From Candidatus Flexicrinis affinis (GTDB lineage Bacteria > Chloroflexota > Anaerolineae > Aggregatilineales > Phototrophicaceae), in NCBI GenBank assembly GCA_016716525.1, contig JADJWE010000004.1, forward strand, positions 372,001 to 436,000: DNA of 64,000 nucleotides, given 5' to 3'. This document shows, in pieces, positions 43,167 to 52,238 of this stretch; within the stretch, counting starts at the first letter, position 1, and each line of letters opens with the position of its first letter. The notes below the pieces were generated by a model, which worked only from the letters and a program-made list of their open reading frames with translations, searched no databases and had not been told where the DNA came from. The position numbers and the translations under genes are program-made.

Positions 43167-43438
43167 GATTTGGGATATCCCGATCTGACAGGGTGCCGCG
43201 TCCCCTCGAGTATTGAGAATCAAGCAGAAGTTGCGACAAGGTTGGGATATACCACCTTATCCCAAAATATCGCAAATTCGCGCACCCTGTGTTGTTTAAC
43301 ACCGGAGGCTTTATGTTAAGTTTCGATTAAAATCCCGCCGTAACACGTCCGGTTTGGCGGGGATTGCTTATCCCAACCGATTCCCGATATCCCAAATTGC
43401 GCGACAGACTTGTTACAATCGCGCACAGTTTGGGATAT
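43167..43438 (+). promoter_or_regulatory. Operator cluster upstream of the AlbA_2 gene
   Basis: TTGGGATAT or its complement occurs at 43170, 43242, 43387 and 43430, with near-copies TTATCCCAA at 43257 and 43368. TTGGGATA (43242-43249) and TATCCCAA (43258-43265) form a perfect inverted repeat with an 8-bp gap. GGGATATCCC at 43172-43181 is itself a palindrome. A -10-like TACAAT (43414-43419) has no good -35, which would fit an activated promoter. Such density upstream of a DNA-binding-type gene suggests autoregulation. Confidence 0.6.
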
Positions 43439-43459
43439 ATCGCATTTATCGCAGCCGCC

Positions 43460-44839
43460 ATGAACCCTGATTTACTCAAGCAAGGCCCCGGCCCGCGCCT
43501 CGCCATGATCGAAGGCGCCAACGCGCAGAACATCGCAGAGACGCTGGTCGCATTCGCCAATGCCGAGGGCGGCCTACTGGTGGTTGGGGTCTCGGACGAC
43601 GGCAAGCCGATCGAAGGGACGCTCGAATCCGAGGCGCTCGAAGACGCGCTCAAAGCCGCAGATGCGCTGTGCAGTCCCACCGTCGTCACCGGCAGTTGGG
43701 AAGAGTTGATGATCGACGGCAGCAGGGCGTACAGCCTGCGCGTGCCGCGCTCGATCGAACTCCACTCGCTGATCGACGGGCGCGTGCTGATCCGAGGCGA
43801 TGCACAGAATCGTCCTGTCGGCGGTCAAGAACTGCTGCGACTTGCCAGCGCCAAGACCACCGGCGACTTCGAGGCGACCTCGCTCACCGGCGCGACCAAA
43901 GACGACTTCAGCAAGAAGATCCTCGACGAATACATGGCCAAGCGCGCGGAGCGCACCAAGCGCCCGTTCACCGGCACACAGGACGACCTGCTAAAGGAGA
44001 TCGGCGCAGTCGACCAAACCGGCAAGCCGACCGTCGCGGGACTGATGTTGTTTACCGACTATCCGCAAGAGTGGCTGCCGCAAGCCAGCGTCGTCTTCAT
44101 CAAGTTCCTCGGCCGCACCCCGCGCGGCGAGAACGGCCTCGCCGGGTATATCCGCCGCGAGGAGCTCAACGGCCCGCTGCCGCGCCTGATCGAAAGCGCG
44201 TGGAATATCGTGTGGAGCGAGATGGCCGTCGGCGGCGTCGTCAAGGGCTTGGAGCGCGAGGACACGCTCGAGTACCCCCAGTTCGCTGTCCGCGAGGCGA
44301 TCGTCAACGCCGTGTGCCACCGCGACTACCGGCTCAAGGGCCGCCGCATCGAGATCCGCATGTACAGCGACCGGTTGGAGGTCATCTCGCCGGGCGGACT
44401 GCCGGGATTCATCACCATCGAGAACATCAAGGATGAGCACTTCAGCCGCAACCCGCGCATCGTCAACGGGCTGTTCCAGTGGGGTTACATCGAAGAGCTC
44501 GGCCTCGGCATCGACCGCATGATCGAGGTCATGGAGCAGAACGGCCGCAAACCGCCCGATTTCGACGCCCGCCCCTACAGCTTCGCCGTGACGCTGTACA
44601 ACGAGCGCGTCAAGCAGCAGCCCCCGGAATGGTCGCGCAACACCAACTACCGGCAGGCGCGCGCGCTCCAGTACATCAAAGAGCACGAGCAGATCACCAA
44701 CCGCGAGTTCCGCGACCTGTGCCCCGGCGTGAGCGCCGAGACCCTGCGCCTTGATCTTGCCGACCTTGTCGAGAAGGGCATCCTGCTCAAGATCGGCAGT
44801 AAGAAAGGCACCCACTACATCCTGAAGGTGGGGAAATAA
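43460..44839 (+). CDS. AlbA_2/ATPase putative transcriptional regulator
   Basis: 459 residues. The N-terminal Schlafen AlbA_2 domain (about 15-130): NIAETLVAFANAEGGLLVVGVSDDG is the signature. The middle region ends in an ATPase-like C-terminal domain (HATPase_c_4/RecG-related): REAIVNAVCHRDYRLKGRRIEIRMYSDRLEVISPGGLPG and RNPRIVNGLFQWGYIEELGLGIDRM. A winged-helix follows (ITNREFRDLCPGVSAETLRLDLADLVEKGILLK). Members are usually annotated as predicted transcriptional regulators. Start ATG at 43460 rather than 43364 because the domain begins right after and operators fill the upstream part. It is flanked by an IS, so it may be a movable gene. Confidence 0.85.
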   Translation: MNPDLLKQGPGPRLAMIEGANAQNIAETLVAFANAEGGLLVVGVSDDGKPIEGTLESEALEDALKAADALCSPTVVTGSWEELMIDGSRAYSLRVPRSIELHSLIDGRVLIRGDAQNRPVGGQELLRLASAKTTGDFEATSLTGATKDDFSKKILDEYMAKRAERTKRPFTGTQDDLLKEIGAVDQTGKPTVAGLMLFTDYPQEWLPQASVVFIKFLGRTPRGENGLAGYIRREELNGPLPRLIESAWNIVWSEMAVGGVVKGLEREDTLEYPQFAVREAIVNAVCHRDYRLKGRRIEIRMYSDRLEVISPGGLPGFITIENIKDEHFSRNPRIVNGLFQWGYIEELGLGIDRMIEVMEQNGRKPPDFDARPYSFAVTLYNERVKQQPPEWSRNTNYRQARALQYIKEHEQITNREFRDLCPGVSAETLRLDLADLVEKGILLKIGSKKGTHYILKVGK

Positions 44840-44916
44840 GGGGAGAGATTAAGGGGAAACGGGTTAAGGAACCAATTGTCAGTCGTCAGTTGGCAGCATC
44901 CCTCAACCCGAAATTC

Positions 44917-44942
44917 GTAGGGACACGGCAAATGCCGCGTCC
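44917..44942 (+). repeat. REP hairpin, ACACGGCA stem variant
   Basis: GTAGGGACACGGCA, short loop, TGCCGCGTCC. It is close to the REPs at 6504 and 6693, with one changed stem base. A CAGTCGTCAGTTGGCAG short repeat lies just upstream (44878). Confidence 0.7.
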
Positions 44943-44995
44943 GGCCTGTGATGCGCGGCCACTGTAACCGTGGATGCCACATACACGACGTTGTG

Positions 44996-46681
44996 CTATC
45001 GGGGATCCGGCAACAGAATCCAGTCGTCGTAGAAGATCGGCTGTCCCCACTCCAGTGTCGCAATCGGGCTGTCGAGGACCGGTGAGAGATCGACGAGGTC
45101 AAGGACGTCGGGCAGCAGGGCTGAGTCTGCCCGGTCATACCATGCTGGGAAGAACCCGAGCTCTACTCGATATTCGCCTGTAGCTAATGCCGCGCGTTCG
45201 TTCCACCGGTCGTAGGCCAGTGCGCGGACGGGCAGCACCGGCATGTTGAGCACGCCACCGACACTCGGTTCATGCCCCCGGCCCAACTTCCATGAATGGC
45301 TCGATGCCCAGCATTGCGAATCGGAACAGCTCACAACGCCGAAATGGTCATTGCGATACGGAAAGATCAGCGGATTGTCGAACGTCTCAATGAAGATCGG
45401 GCATGTCTCGGCGAGCGGGGCCGTGCACGCACGCTGAGGATCGGCGAACCGATCGGCCGACGGGTCACCGGGTACGACGTAGACGATGTTGTTCTCATCC
45501 GGCGTCGCGACGGCCCTTTCATAGTGCGTGCCGGCCGAGATGTCGTAGAGTCGCCACGAATCTGCGCCTCCCACACGGACGAAGCGCCCTGTGCGTGAAA
45601 TGTCCGACAACGCTTGTTCGCCGTCACCCGTAACCACCAGGGCTGTCGGAGCACCCGAATCGAAAAGGTCCCACACCCAAACCCCACGCGCATCCTGAAA
45701 CGCGATCGTACTGCTGTCGGCGCTCCACATGACGAGCGGAGCCGCCGACTCCGATTCAAGTGCAGTCTCTGCGACTTTCTGCAGCGTGAGGCGCTGCCCG
45801 CGAAGCGATACCTCACGGTTCTCCAGCAGATAGACCGTGAGGCGTGTAGGTTCGAATACTGCCGCAAAGTCACTATCGGGCGAGAATAAGACGCCATGCC
45901 CGGGAACCCGGATCAGCGGATTGACCACCGACTCCTCAGGAGCTGGATCGAGAAACACATACTGAAGCCCGACATGCTGTCCATCGACGCGGAATGCGAC
46001 ATGGATTCCGTCGGGCGAAATCGCGATCGGGTCATGCTCGGTCATCCGGGTCACTGTCCGATCCGGATTGACCCGATACTGCTGCCCCGACTCTGATGTA
46101 ACAAGCAAGAAGCGCGGCAGCGGCATGCGTGCATCCGAGAAGTCCGGCGCCACAGATTCTAGCCGACCGCCGGCTTCTAGCAGAAGCTCCTCGAACTGCA
46201 CCGTATCAACCGCGCGAACGCGGGTCATGCCGTCCAACTGCTCGGAGAATTCGACGTGTCCCGCCTCGACGCTAAAAGTCGCAGTCGTCGTGTTCGCTAC
46301 AGGCTTGTCGGTGTAAGTCCCATCACCATTATTGGCCAGTGCAAAGTATCCGGTCATCCCGGGTTTGAGCAGCACACCTGCGCCGGTCTCGGCGCAACCG
46401 ACATCATAGTTCCGCTTCATGGTGGCGATGTGCATCGCGACAGGCACACGCACGACGGCCAGATAGGGCGCACCCATTCCCTTGAAATATGCGTCCACGA
46501 GCAGGATCGCGCTGTGTCCCCGTTCATCTGCATCGATAACGGTCGCACTGACGATCACGTCGGCCTGTGAGAGTTGGTTGACCGTAAAGGGGTATGGCCC
46601 GGTGCACGCTGCGGCCGGCTGGGCGATGACCGCAAGTGAGACAATCAAGATCGACCACGCTGTCAATCGTAGTAGCGGCAT
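44996..46681 (-). CDS. Secreted protein with beta-propeller-like region
   Basis: 561 residues. N-terminal signal peptide (LTAWSILIVSLAVIAQPAAAC, ending with Cys, so possibly a lipoprotein), an N-terminal domain (TGPYPFTVNQLSQADVIVSATV) like short extracellular Cys-rich proteins, and a PD40/WD40-like region: PIAISPDGIHVAFRVDG, GVLFSPDSDFAAVFEPT, VMWSADSSTIAFQD and RWNERAALATGEY. Such propellers bind ligands or proteins outside the cell. No enzyme motif seen. Start at 46681 chosen because the preceding 14 residues do not look like a signal peptide start. Confidence 0.7.
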   Translation of the reverse strand: MPLLRLTAWSILIVSLAVIAQPAAACTGPYPFTVNQLSQADVIVSATVIDADERGHSAILLVDAYFKGMGAPYLAVVRVPVAMHIATMKRNYDVGCAETGAGVLLKPGMTGYFALANNGDGTYTDKPVANTTTATFSVEAGHVEFSEQLDGMTRVRAVDTVQFEELLLEAGGRLESVAPDFSDARMPLPRFLLVTSESGQQYRVNPDRTVTRMTEHDPIAISPDGIHVAFRVDGQHVGLQYVFLDPAPEESVVNPLIRVPGHGVLFSPDSDFAAVFEPTRLTVYLLENREVSLRGQRLTLQKVAETALESESAAPLVMWSADSSTIAFQDARGVWVWDLFDSGAPTALVVTGDGEQALSDISRTGRFVRVGGADSWRLYDISAGTHYERAVATPDENNIVYVVPGDPSADRFADPQRACTAPLAETCPIFIETFDNPLIFPYRNDHFGVVSCSDSQCWASSHSWKLGRGHEPSVGGVLNMPVLPVRALAYDRWNERAALATGEYRVELGFFPAWYDRADSALLPDVLDLVDLSPVLDSPIATLEWGQPIFYDDWILLPDPR

Positions 46682-46808
46682 GGCAGTAGTCCGGTTCAAC
46701 CTACTGTCCAGTCTACGCCACAACCTCCACCATACGCATCTATGCCATCCCTACGACAGCACGATGGTATTGGCACCAAGGCAAGCGAACGCAACACGTC
46801 CCGCGATC

Positions 46809-46858
46809 CTGATGACTGGCTCCTGACAACTGATGCCTGACAACTGCCCTCTCGTCAC
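46809..46858. repeat. CTGACAACTGA-type short repeats
   Basis: Three near-copies of CTCCTGACAACTGATGC in 50 bases, between two divergently or tandemly placed genes. Same family as 34318-34563. Confidence 0.6.
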
Positions 46859-47730
46859 TGCCCCTCAGTGATGAAGTCCACCACCGCGCTCACGACCTCC
46901 GGGCTGCGCAGCGGCATGAAGTGGCGCAGACGCTCGGTCGTCATGAAGCGCGCGTTCGTCCACAACTGCGCGACCCGCTCGCCCAGCGCGTACGGGATCA
47001 CTTCGTCGTCGCGGTCGTGCACGATCAGCGCGGGGATGTGCGCGACCTTTGGTACGGCGGAGTCTGCGACGTAATCCGGCGACCACACGCCGTACGTCTT
47101 CTCGAAATGGGTATACATCAGCGAAAGCATCTCGCGCGGCAGGCCCATCGCGTCGACCCACACCTCCATGATGTAAACGACGCGGTCGAAGGTGCTCATC
47201 AGGACGGCGCGCGTGGTCGGGATGCCGAGCGTCGCCATGCCGTAGTAAACGGCTGCGCCGCCAAGCGAGTGCCCGACCAGCGCGTGCGGCGCGCCGAGGT
47301 GATCGACGGTCGCTTTGATCGACTCCATGAAATCGACCATGGCGGCGCGCTCGCCGGGAGATTGACCGTGCGCGACAGCGTCAATCGCTGCGACGCGGTA
47401 TCCCGCCTCGACCAGCGGGCCGACGAACGCCGACCAGCGCCCGGCTTGCATCTCCCAACCGTGCATCATCACGACCAGCGGACCGGCATCGCCCCATTGA
47501 TGCACGACGATCGGCTTGCCGCGCCAGGTCTCGAGCGCGATCGTGTCTGCTTCGCGCAGGACAGTCTGTTCGCGCCCGCCGGGGCTCGATCGGTTGACGG
47601 TGCAGAACAGATCGGCGGCGATCTGCGCGGCTGTCGCCGGCTCATGTTCCAGCCCCCAGTGAATCTGCTCGAGGGTCCGCCGCAGTTCAGGTGAATCGCC
47701 GGGGATCGTGACAGGCAGGTGAGTCGACAT
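46855..47730 (-). CDS. Alpha/beta hydrolase
   Basis: 291 residues, alpha/beta-hydrolase fold. Seen: oxyanion-hole motif VVMMHGWEMQAGRW, nucleophile GHSLGG (Ser), acid VHDRDDEVIPY (Asp), and catalytic His in LRHFMPLRSPE. The substrate is unknown; it may be an esterase or lipase-like enzyme. CAGGAG five bases before the ATG fixes the start at 47730; the longer frame to 47919 lies in the intergenic region. It is divergent from the four-span protein at 47903. Confidence 0.85.
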   Translation of the reverse strand: MSTHLPVTIPGDSPELRRTLEQIHWGLEHEPATAAQIAADLFCTVNRSSPGGREQTVLREADTIALETWRGKPIVVHQWGDAGPLVVMMHGWEMQAGRWSAFVGPLVEAGYRVAAIDAVAHGQSPGERAAMVDFMESIKATVDHLGAPHALVGHSLGGAAVYYGMATLGIPTTRAVLMSTFDRVVYIMEVWVDAMGLPREMLSLMYTHFEKTYGVWSPDYVADSAVPKVAHIPALIVHDRDDEVIPYALGERVAQLWTNARFMTTERLRHFMPLRSPEVVSAVVDFITEGQ

Positions 47731-47902
47731 CGGCTCCTGCTCGCTCTCGTTGTGCTTCGCTCTGGCTATTCTAAACGCCGATCCAGCATGCGCGTAGACC
47801 GCAGCGCCGTACCGCGGCATGGGCTGGTGCTGTACTCTGCGCTCATCTGGCCTATAATTCGAGGGTTGTGTTCGCTTGACTGGCGCTGCCAGAGGCCGAC
47901 TC

Positions 47903-48292
47903 ATGCCGCTCAGTGACATTCACGGAATCCTGTTCAACGCGCACATTCTGTTCTCGTTTGCACTGGGGGTGTGGGCGGCGGTGATCGCCGGGCGCAGTCA
48001 GCCCGTCCCCGGCGGCTATTGGGGCGCGGTGATCGTGCAGTCGGTCCTCGCCGGGATCATCGTCGTGTTCGGCGTGATCCTCACCGCCACCGGCGCGCGC
48101 CCGGTCGATGGCCGCTTGGAACTGTACTTCCTGTACATGGCGTGGCTGGTCGTCATCATGCCGGGGCTGTTCAGCATGCTGCGCGGGCGCGACGACCGCA
48201 GCGCGGCACTGGCGTTTGCCATGTTGGCGTTCTTCAACGCCGGCGTGTCGCTGAGCATGGCCCAACGCCAGATCATCGGGCCGTGGGTGTAA
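47903..48292 (+). CDS. Four-span membrane protein, unknown
   Basis: 129 residues with four likely membrane spans: FNAHILFSFALGVWAAVIA, WGAVIVQSVLAGIIVVFGVILTA, ELYFLYMAWLVVIMPGLFSML and AALAFAMLAFFNAGVSLSM. Charged short loops; no family recognised. AGAGG lies seven bases before the ATG. It is divergent from the hydrolase gene. A cruciform repeat follows. Confidence 0.65.
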   Translation: MPLSDIHGILFNAHILFSFALGVWAAVIAGRSQPVPGGYWGAVIVQSVLAGIIVVFGVILTATGARPVDGRLELYFLYMAWLVVIMPGLFSMLRGRDDRSAALAFAMLAFFNAGVSLSMAQRQIIGPWV

Positions 48293-48360
48293 AGAAATGC
48301 CGGGTGATGAGTACTGAGAGCGTGTTTGAAAGTTCGGTATGTGATGGTGGGACTACACAA

Positions 48361-48429
48361 CCTCACCCCCGCCTCGATGCGCTCGACTCCCCCTCTCCAT
48401 GGCCATGGAGAGGGGGCTAGGGGGTGAGG
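48361..48429. repeat. Nested cruciform repeat
   Basis: Outer arms CCTCACCCCC (48361-48370) and GGGGGTGAGG (48420-48429) enclose a perfect 14-bp inner palindrome (48389-48402 with 48403-48416). It is the same family as 6427-6458, 6612-6645 and 7653-7692. It lies just upstream of the CCA-type gene. Confidence 0.75.
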
Positions 48430-48444
48430 TAGGAACGGAGCACG

Positions 48445-49749
48445 ATGGTTCGCATCACGTATGCACAGCTTGCGAGCGTGCTGGGGGAACAATCCGCCGA
48501 GCACGTCCATCGCATCGCCGAAGTCGCTGAGACGATCGGTGTGCGATTCGCGTTGGTCGGCGGCGTGGTGCGCGACGTGATGCTGGGCATGCCGACCACC
48601 GACTACGACTTTCTGGTCGACGGCGGCGACATGGGCCTCTCGGCAGCGGCAGAGCTGGCCGGCGCGCTGCGGACGCAGTTTGGCGGCGTGGTCAAGGCGC
48701 ATGAAGCCTTCGGCACGGCGACGTGGACGGCCCCGGACGCGTTCTTCATCGACGACGGGCTCGTGCCGGAACACTTCGACTTCGCGTCCGCCCGCGCCGA
48801 ACACTACGAACGCCCCGGTGCGCTGCCGATCCCGGCGGCAACCACGCTCGAGGACGACCTGCGCCGGCGCGACTACGCCGTCAATGCGCTGGCGTTGATG
48901 TTGGCGCCGCGCCCTGAATACGGCATCGTGATCGACCGCCACGACGGCCTGCTCGACCTCGACGCTAGCATTTTGCGCGTGATGCATCCGGCCAGCTTCA
49001 ATGACGACCCGACGCGCATCTACCGCGGCGCGCGGCTGTCGGCGCGGCTCGGATTTACGTTCGCGCCGGAAACAGAAGTGTTGATCCCCGCGGCACTGCC
49101 GGTGATCGACTACGTCAGCGGCGAGCGCCTGCGTACCGAACTGCGCCTCATACTGGTCGAGTCGTCGGCGCCGGATGCGCTGACCCTGCTGGACGAACTC
49201 GGCGCATTGTCCGCCATTCATCCGGCGCTTGGCGTAACGCGTACGCTGGACGACGACCTGCTGGCCGTCCACGACGATCCCCCTGCCGACCTCGAGACGG
49301 CGGCGTGGTGCGCGTGGCTGTGCCGGCTTGAGCCCGACGACCTCAAGCAAATTGCCGTGCGGCTGGCGTTCAGCGCGTCGATGGCCGGAGCTGTCAACGC
49401 AACGGCCGCGCTGGTGCGCGACAGCGAAGCCGCCCACAGCGATACCCCGAGCGTCGCGTACCGCCGCTTCCATGGCCTGCCCGACATTGCCATTGCAACC
49501 GCTGGACGTGTCCTGGGCGGCCGAGCGTACGAAAACTCAGAGGCGTACCTCAACGAATGGCGCCGGACGCGCACCGTGACGACCGGCCAAACGCTCAAGG
49601 AGCTTGGAATTCCCCCGGGCCCGCGGTATAAATACATCCTTCAGCATCTGCTCGATGCCCGATTGGATGGTCACATCCGTACCCCCTCAGACGAAGCAGT
49701 TCTGCTTCAAATTCTGATCGATCGATTGCCCGCCGATGATCCTGCGTGA
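48445..49749 (+). CDS. CCA-adding/poly(A) polymerase-family nucleotidyltransferase
   Basis: 434 residues, class II tRNA nucleotidyltransferase family. Seen: VGGVVRDVMLGMPTTDYDFLVDG (GGxVRD and D-x-D metal motif), RRRDYAVNALALML (RRD-type motif) and DDPTRIYRGARLSARLGFTFAPET. Such enzymes add or repair the CCA end of tRNA, or are poly(A) polymerases or partial CCA enzymes. The C-terminal part is less typical. GGAG lies just upstream of the ATG. It overlaps the next gene by 14 bases. Confidence 0.85.
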   Translation: MVRITYAQLASVLGEQSAEHVHRIAEVAETIGVRFALVGGVVRDVMLGMPTTDYDFLVDGGDMGLSAAAELAGALRTQFGGVVKAHEAFGTATWTAPDAFFIDDGLVPEHFDFASARAEHYERPGALPIPAATTLEDDLRRRDYAVNALALMLAPRPEYGIVIDRHDGLLDLDASILRVMHPASFNDDPTRIYRGARLSARLGFTFAPETEVLIPAALPVIDYVSGERLRTELRLILVESSAPDALTLLDELGALSAIHPALGVTRTLDDDLLAVHDDPPADLETAAWCAWLCRLEPDDLKQIAVRLAFSASMAGAVNATAALVRDSEAAHSDTPSVAYRRFHGLPDIAIATAGRVLGGRAYENSEAYLNEWRRTRTVTTGQTLKELGIPPGPRYKYILQHLLDARLDGHIRTPSDEAVLLQILIDRLPADDPA

Positions 49750-50296
49750 ACGGCCAGCCACGGAGAACACCCCGCCCCAATTTCCGCTGGCGGTTCAGTA
49801 CTGCATTCGCGCCGCCGTCCGCAGTGACGTGCGCAAGCTGGAGTGGTACGGGTCGCACAGCCACACGCGGCGGTATATCGAGCGCGCCTACGTCGACATG
49901 ACCAAGGGCCGGCAGCTCATGCTGGTGGCCGACCTCAACGGGTTTCCCATCGGGCAAATCTACGTGCAGTTCGACAGCAAGAACAAGCAGCACGCCGATG
50001 GCAAAGCGCGCGGCTACATTTACTCGTTCCGCGTCATCGGGCATCTGCAAGGGCTGGGGATCGGCACGCGCCTGCTGCGCACCGCCGAGATCGAATTGGC
50101 GCGGCGCGGGTTCCGCTACGCCGTGCTTCAGGTCAGCAAACGCAACGAAGCGGCGCGGCGGTTGTACCACCGCGAGGGCTACTTAGTGATTGATGAGGAC
50201 CCCGGACAATGGTCCTTTGTTGATCACAATGGTATGGAGCGCCACGTGAACGACCCGACATTTGTTATGGAAAAACGGCTTGCACCATCCCTTTAA
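49736..50296 (+). CDS. GNAT N-acetyltransferase
   Basis: 186 residues, GNAT fold. Seen: YIYSFRVIGHLQGLGIGTRLLRTAEIELARRG (acetyl-CoA-binding motif A with Q/G-x-G-x-G/A) and VSKRNEAARRLYHREGY (motif B). The substrate amine is unknown; RimI-like layout. Translation is likely coupled to the CCA-type gene, whose stop lies inside this start region. Confidence 0.87.
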   Translation: MILRERPATENTPPQFPLAVQYCIRAAVRSDVRKLEWYGSHSHTRRYIERAYVDMTKGRQLMLVADLNGFPIGQIYVQFDSKNKQHADGKARGYIYSFRVIGHLQGLGIGTRLLRTAEIELARRGFRYAVLQVSKRNEAARRLYHREGYLVIDEDPGQWSFVDHNGMERHVNDPTFVMEKRLAPSL

Positions 50297-50344
50297 GGTG
50301 TGTATGCTGTTACAAGGTTATCCTGTCCGCACTGATTGAGTGTT

Positions 50345-50689
50345 ATGCCCCTTCAAAATCGTACGATCCATGTTCGGCGCTGGACCTACCCCTCTCCTCC
50401 CTCCGCCTCCAGTATCAACCGGCTTATGGCGGACGAAGGGATGCGGCCGTTCACGTGGCAGAACAATCCGAATCGTGTGTTTAACGTCCGCAGCCATGGC
50501 TACGACAAGGTGCTGTGGGTGGTCTCGGGCACGTTGGAACTGAGCGTACCCGATGAAAACCGTGTGTACGTCCTTCGTTCGGGCGACCGCGCCGATATCC
50601 CCGCCGGGGTCCGGCACGGCATCAAGGTCAGCCAAGCTGGGGTAACTTGCTACGAAGCCAGCCAAAGCGGCAAGCTCGCGCGGCGCTAG
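50345..50689 (+). CDS. Cupin-domain protein
   Basis: 114 residues, single cupin_2 barrel. Seen: SHGYDKVLWVVSGTLELSV and GDRADIPAGVRHGIKV, i.e. the second motif with the C-terminal His. The first motif lacks the classic HxH, so metal binding may be altered. The open frame begins at a TTG (50336); the ATG at 50345 is preferred. Function unknown. A terminator follows. Confidence 0.75.
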   Translation: MPLQNRTIHVRRWTYPSPPSASSINRLMADEGMRPFTWQNNPNRVFNVRSHGYDKVLWVVSGTLELSVPDENRVYVLRSGDRADIPAGVRHGIKVSQAGVTCYEASQSGKLARR

Positions 50690-50716
50690 GCGCCCACAAA
50701 CGCATACCGACACACG

Positions 50717-50747
50717 CAGGGCGGCCCGATTGGACCGCCCTGTTTTT
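50717..50747 (+). terminator. Rho-independent terminator
   Basis: An 8-bp stem (CAGGGCGG 50717-50724 with CCGCCCTG 50735-50742) is followed by TTTTT. It ends the plus-strand run of genes from 48445. Confidence 0.85.
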
Positions 50748-50767
50748 GTTTCGATACCCGCGCCGCG

Positions 50768-52222
50768 TTACTGATTGAACGCGTATTGCACGGTGTAGGT
50801 GATGACCGTCTCGCCCTGAGGCGGCACCTCGACGCGGAACTCGATCGTCGCCGAGTCCAGCTGCTCGTACGGATGCGAGCTGTTCAAGACCTGCCAGTTG
50901 CGCCAGCGGAATAGCCGCTCCGGCACGCGGATCTCGACCGTCTCGCTGTCCTTGCGGTTACGCAGCCGAATCTCGTAAGTCTCCTGCACCACGTCGCGAG
51001 TGAGCTGGTTGTATTCGGTCTGTTTGCGCTCGCCCACCAGATCGAACGCGTTGCCCAGGTACAGCTCGACGTCTTCGCCCTCTGGCGTGTGATTGACTCG
51101 GTTCTCGCCGATAAGTAGCGCCGCGCCGTCGGTATCGAGTTGATACACGCGCACGCGGCCCGCTGGCAGGTCGGCGCCCAACCCGCCGTCCTCGGCCGTG
51201 GTGAACGTCAGGTACGTGCCGACGGTGGTTACGCCGGTGCTGCCATATCCCTGATCGTAGATCGGGCTGCCGTAGCCGTAAAACGGCGTACTTCCGTCAT
51301 AGACGTAGAAGGTCGACGCGGGCACACCGGTCTTGGCGATGAACTCGACCTGCTTGGTCTCGTTTGCGCCCAGTGTCACGCGGCGCGCAACTTCATATAG
51401 CTGGTACTCGAAGAACTCGCGCTGTTCGACCGCCTGTGTCGGCACGGCCATCGCACGCGTTTCCATCATGACGTCGTCGTACATGACCTGCTCGACGATG
51501 CGGTTGACGTCGCCGGCGACCAGCTTGAGCTGGGCGTCGGGATAGGTCGCGCCGCTGGTATTGGTGACGGTCACCCATCCCGTCGCGTCGAGGCTGCTGT
51601 TGTCGCGCGCTACGACGAGGTTGTAATCGGCCGTCCACGTCATGCCGCCGGCGAGGTACGTCAACTCCATCTGCTGCTCGCCGCCCAACGCGCTTTCGAG
51701 GAACCAGCGCAGCGTCGGCCGCGTGATCAAGCCATCGGGCAGCGCGGGGAAGCGCACGTCACGCGCCTCGGCCGAGTGCAGCACGACGACCTGCCCGCTG
51801 TCCTCGCGCAGGATGATGTCGCCGTACGCGCCGCTGAGCAGGATGCCCGAATAGGTCGTGCCGTCCGACATCGTGACTTGAATCTGCTGGTCGATGTAGC
51901 GCTTAAGCAGCGCCGACGTGTCGACCAGATCGAACACGTAATTCTGCTCCAGCACACGCGTGCCGTCGGGATCGGTCAGCGACTTGATGTTGACCGACGT
52001 GGCGTCGATGGTGGCAGCGACGTCGGTGAAGTTCAGCACCGAATCGCCTTGCGTCAAGGTGAACGTGCGGCGGTCGCGCACCAGCGCGGTGCCTTGATTG
52101 TAAACGGTGATGCTCACGCCGTCGGCGGTCGGCTCAGGCGGTGTGTCTTGCGCCTGAACGCTCCCGAACGCCAGACCGGCTAGCAGCATCGCGCCAAACA
52201 TGAGCCTTGCTCCCCTAATCAT
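50768..52222 (-). CDS. Secreted DUF4139 protein
   Basis: 484 residues. Signal peptide (LMFGAMLLAGLAFGSVQAQD). The body fits DUF4139: VYNQGTALVRDRRTFTL near the N-terminus, QQMELTYLAGGMTWTADYNLVVARDNSSLDATGWVTVTNTSGATY in the middle, and a C-terminal beta-rich part (YEIRLRNRKDSETVEIRVPE). The molecular role is unknown; probably extracellular or surface. It lies 16 bases after the membrane protein gene at 52239 in a likely operon. Confidence 0.82.
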   Translation of the reverse strand: MIRGARLMFGAMLLAGLAFGSVQAQDTPPEPTADGVSITVYNQGTALVRDRRTFTLTQGDSVLNFTDVAATIDATSVNIKSLTDPDGTRVLEQNYVFDLVDTSALLKRYIDQQIQVTMSDGTTYSGILLSGAYGDIILREDSGQVVVLHSAEARDVRFPALPDGLITRPTLRWFLESALGGEQQMELTYLAGGMTWTADYNLVVARDNSSLDATGWVTVTNTSGATYPDAQLKLVAGDVNRIVEQVMYDDVMMETRAMAVPTQAVEQREFFEYQLYEVARRVTLGANETKQVEFIAKTGVPASTFYVYDGSTPFYGYGSPIYDQGYGSTGVTTVGTYLTFTTAEDGGLGADLPAGRVRVYQLDTDGAALLIGENRVNHTPEGEDVELYLGNAFDLVGERKQTEYNQLTRDVVQETYEIRLRNRKDSETVEIRVPERLFRWRNWQVLNSSHPYEQLDSATIEFRVEVPPQGETVITYTVQYAFNQ

Positions 52223-52238
52223 CAGTCGTTACTCCATG

